Assembly (NCBI RefSeq): GCF_001695835.1
Contig: NZ_MBSO01000067.1
Span: 167,714-231,713, forward strand
Direction of reading: 5' to 3'
DNA from: Ensifer sp. LC11
GTDB taxonomy: Bacteria; Pseudomonadota; Alphaproteobacteria; Rhizobiales; Rhizobiaceae
DNA: 64,000 nucleotides
Shown here: positions 41,776 through 51,049 of the stretch, piece by piece
Position numbering within the stretch: the stretch's first letter is position 1
How the letters are laid out: each line of letters starts with the position of its first letter
The notes under the pieces: generated by a model
What the model was told of the DNA's origin: nothing
What the model saw: only the letters and a program-made list of their open reading frames with translations
The model's database searches: none
Program-made: the position numbers and the translations under genes

Positions 41776-44337
41776 ATGACGACGAAGAACAGCCCGTTCA
41801 TGCGAACCACCGCTCTTGCTGAGACGACCGGAGACCCGCTGACCGGGCAACGGATCCAGGCCTTCCGGCCGGCAATCGCCGCGTTCATGCTCTTCCTCTC
41901 CGGCACCGCCGCTTTGATCTTCCAGGTTCTGTGGATCAAGCAGCTGTCGCTGATCACCGGTGTCGACGTCTATGCCGTCAGCGTCGGTGTCAGCGCCTTT
42001 TTCCTCGGTCTGGCGCTCGGCAGCTTCGTTCTCGGACGCGCCGGCGACCGCTCGCGGCAGCCCTTTCGCTTCTATGCCCTGCTCGAAACAGGCGTGGCGG
42101 TCCTCGGCGCCGGCGTCACCATTGCCCTTTCGCGCATCGCTCCGCTGTTCGTCGCGATTGAGAGTACAAACAGCTTTGCCGCCTGGAGCTTGCTGATCCT
42201 GGTCATTGCCGCACCAGCCTTTCTGATGGGCGGGACGCTGCCCGTGCTGCTGCGCGCGCTGGACCGGGCGCCGGGCGGCGTCGGGGCAAAAGGCGGCCGG
42301 CTCTATGCCGCCAATACGCTCGGCGCCATCGTCGGTTGCCTCGCGGTCTCCTTCGTCATCATCCCCGCGCTCGGCGTTCAGGCGACGGGTCTTGCGGCCG
42401 CGGGCCTTGGCGTTGCCGCTGCTGCAATTGCGCTTTCCACAAGAGCACCTGTGGCTTTGAACTATCCGACGGACGCCGCGGCGACATCGGCGCTTGCAAA
42501 GCCGGGCTCGCGCCTGGCGCTGGTCCTCTACGCGATTGCCGGCGGCATCGCCCTCGGTTACGAGGTCGCCTGGTCGCAGGCGATCGTCCAGTTCATCTCC
42601 ACCCGTTCGTTTGCCTTTTCGCTGGTGCTTGCCACCTATCTCGCCGGGCTCGCGCTCGGCGCCGCCCTGTTTGCACGTCGGACCGACCGGCTCTCCGATC
42701 CCTGGGGTACCTTCGGCCTGCTGGTCGCTCTGGCCGGGTTCGTCGGACTGGCAGAGCTCGCGGTGCTTGGCCCCTGGTTGACGGCCCTGCAGACCAGCGC
42801 GGAAGCGGCCGTCGCCGGCATCACCGGCAGCATTTTCGCCGGCATGTCCGCCCGGTTTCTCATTGCCGCACTCACGATAGTCTTCGTGCCGACATTGATC
42901 CTCGGCGCCGCCTTCCCGGTCGCCCTGCGGCTCGCCGTCGATCCGGATCATGCTGGCCGGGATACCGGCCGGGTTCTGGCGCTCAACACGCTCGGCGGCA
43001 TCGCCGGCACGCTTCTGACCGGCTTCGTGCTGATCCCGGCCTTCGGCATCATCCGCAGTTTCGCCACTCTCGCGGTCGCCGCGGCCGCCGTCGGTCTCAT
43101 CGCGGTCAGCCGCGGACGGGATGGTTGGTCGAGCCGGCGTCTCGTCACACCGGTTCTCGGCATCCTCACGGTGCTGATCGCCATAATGGTGCCGTCGGAG
43201 CGGCTGGCTGGCCTCTTGAACCTGTCACGCGGCAACGGCACGATCGTCTCCTATGAAGAAGGCCTCGGCGCAACGGTCGCGGTCATCGAGCAAGGCCAGT
43301 CTGAGCGGCGCTTCCGGCGCCTCTATATCCAAGGCGTTTCCAACACCGGCGATGCCATGCCATCGCTGCGCTACATGCGGTTGCAGGCCCTGCTGCCGCT
43401 CCTCATCCACAAAGGCGAACCAAAATCGGCGTTGGTCATCGGCCTCGGCACCGGCATCACCGCCGGCTCCTTGCTCGCCTATCCCGATCTCGACCGCCGG
43501 GTAGCCGCCGAATTGTTACCGTCTGTCGCTCGCGCCTCTGCCTTGTTCTCGGGCAATTTCAATGCTGTGGGCGACGGCCGGCTCGAAATCCGCGTGGCTG
43601 ACGGTCGGCGCGAACTGCTCAGGAGTACTGACCGCTACGATCTCATCACGCTTGAACCACCGCCGCCATCCGCCGCCGGCGTCGTCAATCTCTATTCGTC
43701 CGACTTCTATCGCCTGGCGCGTGCAAGGCTCGCAGCCAACGGGCTCGTCGCCCAATGGCTGCCGATCGCCACCCAGAACGACGAGGACACGCAGGCACTC
43801 GTGCGCAGCTTCCTCGACAGCTTCCCGCACACCTCGCTCTGGTCGACGGAATTGCACGAAATGCTTCTCGTCGGCTCCGCTGAGCCGCAGGAGCTCGATG
43901 CGGGCCGCATAGCCGAGCGGATGGCCACCCCGTCCGTCGCGGCTGCTCTGAGCGAGGTTGGCGTCGCCGGGGTCCCGGATCTGCTCGCCACCTGGATGAC
44001 CGATCGCGCCGGGCTCGAACATTATGCCGCTTCGGCACTACCGGTTACGGACGACCAGCCCAGGATCGAATATGCCGGCTGGGTTCGTCCCGACGAATTG
44101 CAACGCACGCTGCCGGCCCTTGTCGCCTTGCGCAGCAAACCACCGCTCGTCGGCGCCGACAAGGACCTCGAAAAATCCGTGACCGGCGCACACGACCGGC
44201 TGATGCTGTTCTACCAGGCGTCGCTCAACGCCTATGCGGGCTATCGCGCCGAATGGGCACGCGACATGGAACTGCTGATGCGCGTCGAACCAGGCAATCC
44301 CTACTACCGCTGGTTCGTGTCGAGCAGCGAGCATTGA
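41776..44337 (+). CDS. Fused MFS/spermidine-synthase-like membrane protein
   Basis: This 853-aa protein has an N-terminal membrane part with about twelve to fourteen helices (starting AAFMLFLSGTAALIFQVLWI) and a soluble C-terminal domain with a spermidine-synthase-like Rossmann fold (SALVIGLGTGITAGSL, LEIRVADGRRELLRSTDRYDLI, YSSDFYRLARARLAANGL). This fused architecture is widespread in bacteria and its function is not settled; polyamine transport plus synthesis has been proposed. The start is the ATG at 41776, with a weak ribosome binding site, and ATG 41803 is an alternative. It follows a terminator, so it is likely transcribed separately. Confidence 0.85.
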   Translation: MTTKNSPFMRTTALAETTGDPLTGQRIQAFRPAIAAFMLFLSGTAALIFQVLWIKQLSLITGVDVYAVSVGVSAFFLGLALGSFVLGRAGDRSRQPFRFYALLETGVAVLGAGVTIALSRIAPLFVAIESTNSFAAWSLLILVIAAPAFLMGGTLPVLLRALDRAPGGVGAKGGRLYAANTLGAIVGCLAVSFVIIPALGVQATGLAAAGLGVAAAAIALSTRAPVALNYPTDAAATSALAKPGSRLALVLYAIAGGIALGYEVAWSQAIVQFISTRSFAFSLVLATYLAGLALGAALFARRTDRLSDPWGTFGLLVALAGFVGLAELAVLGPWLTALQTSAEAAVAGITGSIFAGMSARFLIAALTIVFVPTLILGAAFPVALRLAVDPDHAGRDTGRVLALNTLGGIAGTLLTGFVLIPAFGIIRSFATLAVAAAAVGLIAVSRGRDGWSSRRLVTPVLGILTVLIAIMVPSERLAGLLNLSRGNGTIVSYEEGLGATVAVIEQGQSERRFRRLYIQGVSNTGDAMPSLRYMRLQALLPLLIHKGEPKSALVIGLGTGITAGSLLAYPDLDRRVAAELLPSVARASALFSGNFNAVGDGRLEIRVADGRRELLRSTDRYDLITLEPPPPSAAGVVNLYSSDFYRLARARLAANGLVAQWLPIATQNDEDTQALVRSFLDSFPHTSLWSTELHEMLLVGSAEPQELDAGRIAERMATPSVAAALSEVGVAGVPDLLATWMTDRAGLEHYAASALPVTDDQPRIEYAGWVRPDELQRTLPALVALRSKPPLVGADKDLEKSVTGAHDRLMLFYQASLNAYAGYRAEWARDMELLMRVEPGNPYYRWFVSSSEH

Positions 44338-44392
44338 TCCAGCGTCCCTTCGCGTCGCCGATTCCAGTTTTCTCGCGACTGCAGCTCGCCAA

Positions 44393-44449
44393 TTGCCGGA
44401 CCGGCAAGATGGCTTCCGACGGATTGACGTGTTCGCGCAAAATATTTGC
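44393..44449 (+). promoter_or_regulatory. Two palindromes upstream of the ATC-hydrolase operon
   Basis: A perfect palindrome TTGCCGG-A-CCGGCAA spans 44393-44407. A second, GCAAA-ATA-TTTGC, spans 44437-44449. Both lie in the 214-nt gap before the gene at 44552. They may be operators or part of the promoter. I cannot assign a regulator. Confidence 0.4.
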
Positions 44450-44551
44450 ACGGCGACCGGCGCTTTCGGCACAGATTTGCAACACAGATGCTTCGCTGGC
44501 GTAGTATCCTTCCCCTGTTGTTCTGCCCTCTGGCAGACAGGGAGGCATTCC

Positions 44552-45088
44552 ATGGCAAAGACGGACAAACAAAGCTCCGAAACCACGTCGAAGACGGCGA
44601 TGGATGGCGAGATCGGCATTCTCGCCCGCCGCCGCATCGAGGCCGGCATCATCGCGCCGATCTATGAGGCGATGCGCGAGGAGATCGGCGAGGCGCGCGC
44701 GCAGGCGATCCTCGACAAGGCGATTACAAAGGCCGCGATCGAGGCCGGCCGGACCTTTGCCGCAAAGACGCCTGGCGGCACGAACCTGCGCACCTTCCAG
44801 GAGCTGCAGGATCTCTGGACCCAGGACGACGCCCTGACGATCGAGGTGACGAAGGCGACAGACGACGAGTTCCACTACAATGTAAAGCGCTGTCGCTACG
44901 CCGAGACCTATCGCGAGATGGGGCTTGGCCATATCGGACACCTGCTTTCCTGTAACCGCGACGGCGTGTTCTGCACCGGCTACGACCCGCGCATCACGCT
45001 CGAGCGTACACAGACGGTGATGCAGGGTGCCTCCCATTGCGACTTCCGCTACAAGCTGAACAAGGACGCCCCGGAGCAGTCGAAATGA
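44552..45088 (+). CDS. L-2-amino-thiazoline-4-carboxylic acid (ATC) hydrolase
   Basis: This 178-aa protein matches the ATC hydrolase family: ILARRRIEAGIIAPIYEAM, then a Cys-containing HIGHLLSCNRDG, and ASHCDFRYKL, typical of the family. The enzyme opens the thiazoline ring of L-ATC to N-carbamoyl-L-cysteine. It starts at the ATG at 44552 with a GGGAGG site. The last codons overlap the next gene by 4 nt (ATGA), and the next gene encodes the amidohydrolase that removes the carbamoyl group, so together they convert ATC to L-cysteine. Confidence comes from the pair as well as the sequence. Confidence 0.82.
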   Translation: MAKTDKQSSETTSKTAMDGEIGILARRRIEAGIIAPIYEAMREEIGEARAQAILDKAITKAAIEAGRTFAAKTPGGTNLRTFQELQDLWTQDDALTIEVTKATDDEFHYNVKRCRYAETYREMGLGHIGHLLSCNRDGVFCTGYDPRITLERTQTVMQGASHCDFRYKLNKDAPEQSK

Positions 45089-46338
45089 GCGTCGAAGCCT
45101 TGCGCACCGAGCCTCGGCGCATCAACACGCCGGCTACCAGCGGCGACAGACTGTGGAACGACCTTGTCGCGACCGCCCGCTTCGGCGGCACGGACAAGGG
45201 TGGCGTCACCCGCCTGACCCTGACCGAAGAGGATCGCGCGGTTCGCGGCTGGTTCGTCGGCGAATGTCGGGCGCTCGGCTGCACGGTCGAGGTCGATGGC
45301 ATCGGCAACATCTTCGCCACCTATCCCGGCGAAGACATGTCGCTGCCGGCGATCGCCGTCGGCAGCCATCTCGACACCCAGCCGCAGGGCGGCCGGTTCG
45401 ACGGCATTCTCGGCGTGCTTGCCGGCGTCGAGGTTCTGCGGACGCTCAAGGATACATCCACCCTGCTCCGCCATCCGCTGACCGTCGTCAACTGGACCAA
45501 CGAAGAAGGCTCGCGCTTCTCGCCGGCGATGATGGGCTCCGGCGTTTTCACCGGCGCGCTTTCGCTCGATGCGGCGCACGCGCTGGCCGACCGTGAAGGC
45601 GTAACGGTCAGCGCAGCACTCGATACGATCGGCTACCGCGGCGAAGCAAATGTCGGGCCTGCCGCGTTTGCCGCCTATCTCGAACTCCATATCGAACAGG
45701 GGCCCTTGCTGGAAGCGTCAGCAACCGAGATCGGCGTCGTCACCGGCGTCCAGGGCGTGCGCTGGTTCGATGTCACCATATCCGGCACGGAGGCTCATGC
45801 CGGCAGCACGCCGATGGCGCAGCGCGACGACGCGCTTGTCGCCGCGGCGCAGATCGTCCTTTCGGTTCGCGACATCGCCCGCCAAAATCCGCCCGGCGTC
45901 GGCACCGTCGGCTTTGCCGAGGTCGGTCCCAATTCGCGCAACGTCGTTCCCGGCAGCGTCCGGCTGCAGATCGACATGCGTCACCCCTCAGAGACCGGGC
46001 TTGATCAGATGCAGGCCGCGCTGGAGGACGCCGTTCGCAACGCGGGCGCGGGCACCGCGCTGAAGCATATCTGGTCGAAGGTGCCGGTCGTCTTCGACCC
46101 GGCAATTGTCGAAGCGGTGCGCGACAGTGCCGAAGCCCTTGGCTATTCGGCGACCGACGTGGTCTCCGGCGCCGGACACGATGCCGCTCATATCGCGACG
46201 GTCACGCCGACCGCGATGATCTTCGTACCGTCGAAGGACGGACTGTCGCACAACGAGGCGGAATACACGTCACCGGAAGAATGCGCGCGCGGCGTAGAGG
46301 TCCTGTTCCAGACCATCCTTGAACTCGACAGACGCTGA
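45085..46338 (+). CDS. N-carbamoyl-L-amino-acid amidohydrolase (AmaB/HyuC, M20 family)
   Basis: This 417-aa Zn-dependent hydrolase starts at the ATG at 45085. It contains AVGSHLDTQPQGGRFDGILGVLAG (His and Asp metal ligands), NWTNEEGSRF (Glu ligands), a dimerisation domain with GTEAHAGSTPMAQRDDAL, and the C-terminal SGAGHDAAH and SHNEAEYT. It hydrolyses N-carbamoyl-L-amino acids to the amino acid, CO2 and ammonia. Coupled to ATC hydrolase, N-carbamoyl-L-cysteine is the likeliest substrate. A terminator hairpin follows at 46353. Confidence 0.9.
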   Translation: MSVEALRTEPRRINTPATSGDRLWNDLVATARFGGTDKGGVTRLTLTEEDRAVRGWFVGECRALGCTVEVDGIGNIFATYPGEDMSLPAIAVGSHLDTQPQGGRFDGILGVLAGVEVLRTLKDTSTLLRHPLTVVNWTNEEGSRFSPAMMGSGVFTGALSLDAAHALADREGVTVSAALDTIGYRGEANVGPAAFAAYLELHIEQGPLLEASATEIGVVTGVQGVRWFDVTISGTEAHAGSTPMAQRDDALVAAAQIVLSVRDIARQNPPGVGTVGFAEVGPNSRNVVPGSVRLQIDMRHPSETGLDQMQAALEDAVRNAGAGTALKHIWSKVPVVFDPAIVEAVRDSAEALGYSATDVVSGAGHDAAHIATVTPTAMIFVPSKDGLSHNEAEYTSPEECARGVEVLFQTILELDRR

Positions 46339-46352
46339 CCCCAAAAAAGGAA

Positions 46353-46380
46353 GCCCACGGCATGATATACAGCCGTGGGC
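46353..46380. terminator. Bidirectional terminator between convergent genes
   Basis: The stem pairs GCCCACGGC (46353-46361) with GCCGTGGGC (46372-46380) around a 10-nt loop. On the minus strand it is followed by TTCCTTTTTT, a strong U-run for the isochorismatase gene. It also lies 15 nt beyond the plus-strand operon. Confidence 0.8.
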
Positions 46381-46407
46381 GTCCGCTTCTGCGTCTCCAG
46401 GCAGCGT

Positions 46408-47085
46408 TTAGGCGCGCGCAGAATCGAGCTGCTCATGCTCCTTCTCGACCTGCTGCGCCTTCAGGTAGCTTTCGATCAGCAACTGATACTCCGGAAAGAT
46501 CTTGGTGTAGATCTCCGCCCATTGCTGGGCGTCGTCGCGGTGCCAGCTGCGCTGCAGCTCGGAGGCGACCGCCGCCGTATCCATTGGCACCACACCGGCC
46601 TGGACGACACGGGCAAGCGTAATTTCCTCCGCCATCTTCGAATAGGTGCCCGACGCGTCGACGACGGCAAAGACCTTGTAGCCGTCATGGACGGCGCTGA
46701 TCGCCGGGAAGGCCATGCAGACGCTGGTGATCGTGCCGGCGATGATCAGTGTCTTGCGGCCGGTTTCCTTCACGGCGGCGACAAAATCCGGATTGTCCCA
46801 GGCATTGATCTCGCCGCGACGGGCGACGTATTTGGCATGCGGTGCATTGGCATGGATTTCCGGGATCAAGGGACCGTTCGGGCCCTGCGGCACAGAGGCC
46901 GTCGTGATGACGGGCATCTTCGTCAGCGTTGCCATGCTGGCGAGCGCCGCGGCATGGGCGCGCAGCTTCGGCATCGGCATGTCGTTGACAGTCTGGAACA
47001 GGCCGCTCTGATGGTCGATCAGAAGCATCACGGCGTCGTCGGGATCAATGACCGGGCGCTGTCCGTTGAAGTTTGCAGGTGTCAT
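46408..47085 (-). CDS. Isochorismatase-family hydrolase (YcaC-like)
   Basis: This 225-aa protein has the cysteine-hydrolase fold of the isochorismatase family: Asp in [12 protein letters not shown], Lys in the central region, and Cys in [13 protein letters not shown]. The family includes isochorismatase, nicotinamidase and YcaC. The start at 47085 follows an AAGGAG site. It is divergent from a LysR regulator (127 nt apart), which probably controls it. The natural substrate of YcaC-like enzymes is poorly known. Confidence 0.87.
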   Translation of the reverse strand: MTPANFNGQRPVIDPDDAVMLLIDHQSGLFQTVNDMPMPKLRAHAAALASMATLTKMPVITTASVPQGPNGPLIPEIHANAPHAKYVARRGEINAWDNPDFVAAVKETGRKTLIIAGTITSVCMAFPAISAVHDGYKVFAVVDASGTYSKMAEEITLARVVQAGVVPMDTAAVASELQRSWHRDDAQQWAEIYTKIFPEYQLLIESYLKAQQVEKEHEQLDSARA

Positions 47086-47181
47086 CGTCTTGCTCCTTGT
47101 TGATTGGGGGCGCCCCGTGGTGGCGGCGTTGGAGAGAAGATATCCCTGCACCAATTCTGGCAGTAGCCAGCGATATCGCGC

Positions 47182-47204
47182 TATAATGTCCTGAAAATAG
47201 GACA
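47182..47204. promoter_or_regulatory. TATAAT and inverted repeat TGTCCT-N6-AGGACA between LysR and isochorismatase genes
   Basis: A perfect -10-like TATAAT at 47182-47187 overlaps an inverted repeat with arms TGTCCT (47187-47192) and AGGACA (47199-47204), 6-nt spacer. It ends 8 nt before the LysR start at 47213. It is likely an operator for the LysR regulator. Confidence 0.5.
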
Positions 47205-47212
47205 ATCGCCCC

Positions 47213-48133
47213 ATGCAGGACCTGAACGACCTCAAGCTTTTTGTCGACGTGGTCGAGCAAAACGGCTTTGCCGCAGCCGCTCGCAAGCTCAACATGCCAC
47301 GCTCACGCCTCAGCCGTCGTATCGGCCTGCTGGAAGAGGGGCTTGGCGTGCGCCTCGTCCAGCGTTCGACCCGCCATTTCGTGGTCACCGAGATCGGGCG
47401 GGAGTACTACCGCCACTGTGTCGCCATGCTGGTGGAGGCCGAAGCGGCGCAGGAGATGATCGACCGCATGCGCTCCGAGCCGCAGGGCGTCGTGCATGTC
47501 AGTTGCCCGTCTTCCGTCGTTTATTTCCAGCTCGCGGAGATAATCGCCCGTTTCATGGCCGCGTGCCCCAAGGTCGAGGTCGTGCTGGAGAGCACCAACC
47601 GACGCGTCGACGTGTTGCGCGAGGGCATCGATATCGCGATCCGCGTCCGCTTTCCGCCGCTGGAAGAAAGCGACCTCGTCGTCAAGCGCCTTGCCGAGAG
47701 CAAACAACGACTGGTCGCCAGCCCCGGCTTGCTGGCGGCGATCGGCAGGCCGCCGGCGCCTGCCGATCTCGCCGCGTTCCCGAGCCTTGCCTGGAACCCG
47801 GATCGCCCGGAACACGACTGGCGACTGGAGGGCCCTCACGGCGCGACGGCGATCGTACGGCACCGGCCGCGTCTGGTCACCGAAGACATGGTGGCGTTGC
47901 GGCTCGCGGCACTCCGCGGAGTCGGCATCTGCCAGTTTCCGGAGATGGTGATCCGGCAGGACCTGAAGGAGGGAACGCTCGTCGACGTCTCGCCCGACTG
48001 GGCGCCGAGGGCCGGCATCATACACGCGGTCTTTCCCTCGCGCCGGGGTCTGCTTCCTTCAGTGCGCGCTCTGCTCGATTTCCTGGCCGCGGAATATGCG
48101 GAGCTGGCCCGTCTGGACGAGCCCAGAACCTGA
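47213..48133 (+). CDS. LysR-family transcriptional regulator
   Basis: This 306-aa regulator has the N-terminal winged HTH ([47 protein letters not shown]) and a LysR substrate-binding domain ([20 protein letters not shown], then [12 protein letters not shown]). It is divergent from the isochorismatase gene, the usual arrangement for a LysR regulator and its target. Its inducer is unknown. It converges with the ROK gene, with a 13-nt gap. Confidence 0.92.
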   Translation: MQDLNDLKLFVDVVEQNGFAAAARKLNMPRSRLSRRIGLLEEGLGVRLVQRSTRHFVVTEIGREYYRHCVAMLVEAEAAQEMIDRMRSEPQGVVHVSCPSSVVYFQLAEIIARFMAACPKVEVVLESTNRRVDVLREGIDIAIRVRFPPLEESDLVVKRLAESKQRLVASPGLLAAIGRPPAPADLAAFPSLAWNPDRPEHDWRLEGPHGATAIVRHRPRLVTEDMVALRLAALRGVGICQFPEMVIRQDLKEGTLVDVSPDWAPRAGIIHAVFPSRRGLLPSVRALLDFLAAEYAELARLDEPRT

Positions 48134-48146
48134 CGGCTGCCCGCCG

Positions 48147-49376
48147 CTACACTGCGGCGTGCTCGCGTGTTTTCAGGATCGCCTGGAAGCGCGGATCGAA
48201 GGTGCGGCTGATCGGCTCGGCGGCAGCGCCGATCGCCACCGCCCAGGGATCGGTGAAGCCGATCTGCAGACGGGGCAGGCTACGGTCGCGCCGCTCCGCG
48301 ATCGACGGCAGCAACGGCATCATCGCGTCGACCAGAAGGCGCGCGAGCCCGGGCGGAAGACCGCCGCACAGGATCACCGTTTGCGGGTCGAAGATCGTCT
48401 CCAGCGTCTGGACCGCCGCGCGCATCTCGAAAGCCGCCGCTTCAATCCATCGGCTAAGCCGCTCGTCCGGGCGCGCGGCGACGGCATCGATGCAGGCATA
48501 GAGATCGGGATCGGCGGGATCGAGATCGAGCAGCTTGCAGAGCGAGGCGATCGAGGCGCGGTGCTCAAGCGGCATGCGTTCATCCGAGCGCGCCCCGCGC
48601 GGCAGGCTGAGGATCATGCCGATCTCGCCAGCATTGCCATTGGCACCGCGATAGAGTTCACCGTTCAGGATCAGGCCCGCACCGAGGCCGTAGCCGAAAT
48701 AGATGCAGATCGCCTGGTCGACGCCGTGCGCCGATCCGACCATGCGTTCGGCGGTCGCCGCCGCGGCCGCATCGTTCTGCAGGCCGACATCAAGCCCGGT
48801 GCCCGCCGCAAGAGTTTCAAGCAGCGGAAAATTCTGCCAGGCCGCCATCATCCAGGGATCATCGGCATCCGCCTCGACCCCGAAAGGACCGGGCATCGCC
48901 GCACCCAGGCCGACGAGACGGTCCTCCGACTGCGGCGCAATCGCGGCCAGATCCCGCCGGGTCTTCTCGATCAGTTCCAGGATCGTCCGCACACCGGTCG
49001 CCGGACCGCCGGCCGGCAGGTTGGCCTCGCCACGGGTCAGGACGCGGCCGACGAGATCGACGGCGATCGTGCGGGTCACGTGCCGGTCGATCTGCAATCC
49101 GATCGCAAAAGCGCCCTCCGGCACCAGTCTATAGGGCGTCGAAGGCTGTCCACGTCCATTGCGCACCGCCTCCAGCGACTCGACCAGCCCGTCCCGCTCC
49201 AGATCCTCGATGATGTTGGAAACGGTCTGCTTCGTCAGCGCCGTCGCACGGGCAAGGTCAGCGCGGGACAATCGCCCATTCAGCCGCAGCGCGTCGATCA
49301 TCACACGACGGTTGTGCGCGCTGGTCCCTTCCTGATTGGTACCGCTCTTCGCCCGGATCGGGCGCATATCGTTCAT
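48147..49376 (-). CDS. ROK-family transcriptional regulator
   Basis: This 409-aa protein has an N-terminal winged HTH (MIDALRLNGRLSRADLARA, LTKQTVSNIIEDLERDGL) and a ROK sugar-kinase-like domain (IAVDLVGRVLTRG, GLGAAMPGPFG). The usual ROK zinc motif (CxCGxxGC) is not present; the region after GEIGM reads ILSLPRGARSDERMPLEH, so zinc binding is probably lost. ROK repressors sense sugars. It starts at the ATG at 49376, divergent from the sugar ABC operon it most likely controls. A palindrome lies between them at 49420. Confidence 0.88.
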   Translation of the reverse strand: MNDMRPIRAKSGTNQEGTSAHNRRVMIDALRLNGRLSRADLARATALTKQTVSNIIEDLERDGLVESLEAVRNGRGQPSTPYRLVPEGAFAIGLQIDRHVTRTIAVDLVGRVLTRGEANLPAGGPATGVRTILELIEKTRRDLAAIAPQSEDRLVGLGAAMPGPFGVEADADDPWMMAAWQNFPLLETLAAGTGLDVGLQNDAAAAATAERMVGSAHGVDQAICIYFGYGLGAGLILNGELYRGANGNAGEIGMILSLPRGARSDERMPLEHRASIASLCKLLDLDPADPDLYACIDAVAARPDERLSRWIEAAAFEMRAAVQTLETIFDPQTVILCGGLPPGLARLLVDAMMPLLPSIAERRDRSLPRLQIGFTDPWAVAIGAAAEPISRTFDPRFQAILKTREHAAV

Positions 49377-49419
49377 CCACAAAACCCCTCTTGACACTGT
49401 TAGAATATTGAACAAAAAA

Positions 49420-49440
49420 TAAGTCAAGACAATTGACTTA
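49420..49440. promoter_or_regulatory. Palindromic operator, probably for the ROK regulator
   Basis: Perfect 8-bp arms TAAGTCAA (49420-49427) and TTGACTTA (49433-49440) flank a 5-nt spacer. It is in the AT-rich intergenic region between the ROK gene and the sugar operon. It is a good ROK operator candidate. Confidence 0.65.
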
Positions 49441-49605
49441 ATAGGAGCCAAAAAGAGCTCCGGGGGAACGAAGGCGATGGCAAGGCTGTCGCAAGCGCTC
49501 CGATTGAAATGTCGATAGCCGCCGCGAATGGGCGGATTTCTCGCATACGGCGGGCCGAGGAGGCGCGCCGTGAAAATCTGAAACGCTTAAGTATTGGAGG
49601 TAGGA

Positions 49606-50844
49606 ATGTTGAAATCCATAAGAACGACACTGCTTTGCGCGACCCTTGCCGGTCTGTCATTTGCCGGCCACGCGCATGCGGAAACGACCCTGAACGCACT
49701 GTTCATGGCGCAGGCTGCCTATAGCGAGGCGGATGTGCGCGCCATGACCGAGGCCTTCACCAAGGCCAACCCGGACGTGAAGGTCAACCTTGAGTTCGTC
49801 CCCTATGAAGGCCTGCACGACAAGGCCGTGCTGGCGCAGGGGTCCGGCAGCGGCTACGACGTCGTGCTCTTCGACGTGATCTGGCCGGCCGAATATGCCA
49901 CCAACAAGGTGCTCGTCGACGTCACCGACCGCATAACCGACGAGATGAAGTCCGGCGTTTTGCCGGGCGCCTGGACCACCGTCGAATATGACGGCAAGCG
50001 CTATGGCATGCCCTGGATCCTCGACACCAAGTACCTGTTCTACAACAAGGAAATCCTGGAGAAGGCAGGCATCAAGGCGCCGCCGAAAACCTGGGACGAG
50101 CTTGCCGAGCAGGCGAAAGCGATCAAGGACAAGGGCCTGCTCGCAACTCCGATCGCCTGGAGCTGGTCGCAGGCCGAAGCCGCGATCTGCGACTACACCA
50201 CGCTTGTCAGCGCCTATGGCGGCAAGTTCATCGACGGCAACAAACCGGCCTTCACCTCCGGCGGCGGTCTCGACGCGCTCAACTACATGGTCACGAGCTA
50301 CAAGTCCGGTCTCACCAACCCGAACTCCAAGGAATTCCTGGAAGAGGACGTGCGCAAGGTGTTCCAGAATGGCGAAGCCGCCTTCGCGCTGAACTGGACC
50401 TACATGTACAACCTTGCCAACGACCCGAAGGAAAGCAAGGTCGCCGGCAAAGTCGGCGTCGTGCCGGCACCGGGTGTAGCGGGCAAGAGCGAAGTCTCGG
50501 CGGTCAACGGCTCGATGGGCCTCGGCATCACCTCGACCAGCAAGCATCCGGACGAGGCCTGGAAGTACATCGTTCACATGACCTCGCAGCCGACGCAGAA
50601 CGCCTATGCCAAGCTCAGCCTGCCGATCTGGGCCTCGTCCTATGAGGACGCCAGCGTCACCAAGGGTCAGGAAGAGCTGATTGCCGCTGCCAAGCTCGGA
50701 CTTGCCGCCATGTATCCGCGTCCGACGACGCCGAAGTACCAGGAGCTTTCCACAGCCCTGCAACAGGCGATCCAGGAAGCGCTGCTTGGACAGGCTTCGG
50801 CTGAAGATGCGCTAAAGACGGCGGCCGAAAACAGCGGCCTTTAA
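49606..50844 (+). CDS. Sugar ABC transporter substrate-binding protein (family 1)
   Basis: This 412-aa periplasmic protein has a signal peptide (MLKSIRTTLLCATLAGLSFAGHAHA). The mature chain resembles the MalE/UgpB-type family 1 (FTKANPDVKVNLEFVPYEGLHDKAVL, AVNGSMGLGITSTSKHPDEAWKYI). It captures a sugar for the two permeases that follow. It starts at the ATG at 49606 with a GGAGG site. A stable hairpin at 50857 follows the stop. The sugar cannot be read from sequence, but SIS and PfkB genes in the operon suggest an amino-sugar or Amadori-type substrate. Confidence 0.9.
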   Translation: MLKSIRTTLLCATLAGLSFAGHAHAETTLNALFMAQAAYSEADVRAMTEAFTKANPDVKVNLEFVPYEGLHDKAVLAQGSGSGYDVVLFDVIWPAEYATNKVLVDVTDRITDEMKSGVLPGAWTTVEYDGKRYGMPWILDTKYLFYNKEILEKAGIKAPPKTWDELAEQAKAIKDKGLLATPIAWSWSQAEAAICDYTTLVSAYGGKFIDGNKPAFTSGGGLDALNYMVTSYKSGLTNPNSKEFLEEDVRKVFQNGEAAFALNWTYMYNLANDPKESKVAGKVGVVPAPGVAGKSEVSAVNGSMGLGITSTSKHPDEAWKYIVHMTSQPTQNAYAKLSLPIWASSYEDASVTKGQEELIAAAKLGLAAMYPRPTTPKYQELSTALQQAIQEALLGQASAEDALKTAAENSGL

Positions 50845-50856
50845 GCCATCCTCCCA

Positions 50857-50884
50857 GACCCCGGGCGGGCACCCGCCCGGGGTC
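50857..50884 (+). terminator. 13-bp hairpin after the sugar-binding-protein gene
   Basis: Arms GACCCCGGGCGGG (50857-50869) and its complement (50872-50884) form a perfect stem with only a CA spacer. No T-run follows. It is inside the operon, so it likely attenuates or stabilises upstream mRNA to favour the abundant binding protein. Confidence 0.7.
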
Positions 50885-51049
50885 CACCCGGAAACAACGC
50901 AGCTGCGTTGGAGAGCGGCAGCCTGGCTTGCGCGCTGGCGGGCTTCTGCAACACGTTGATTTGATGCATCATTCGCTGACGTCAATGACGATTTGAGGCG
51001 ATATGCGATAGCATGGCGGGGTCCACGGCCCCGAGAAGGTTTCCATCTC

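Noticed and set aside
41644..42951. 435-codon open frame opposite the MFS/spermidine-synthase gene
   Set aside because: Low-complexity charged translation; shadow of the fused membrane protein.
49391..49420. TTGACA at 49391 as the -35 box of the sugar operon
   Set aside because: No reasonable -10 lies at 16-18 bp; only an A-run is present.
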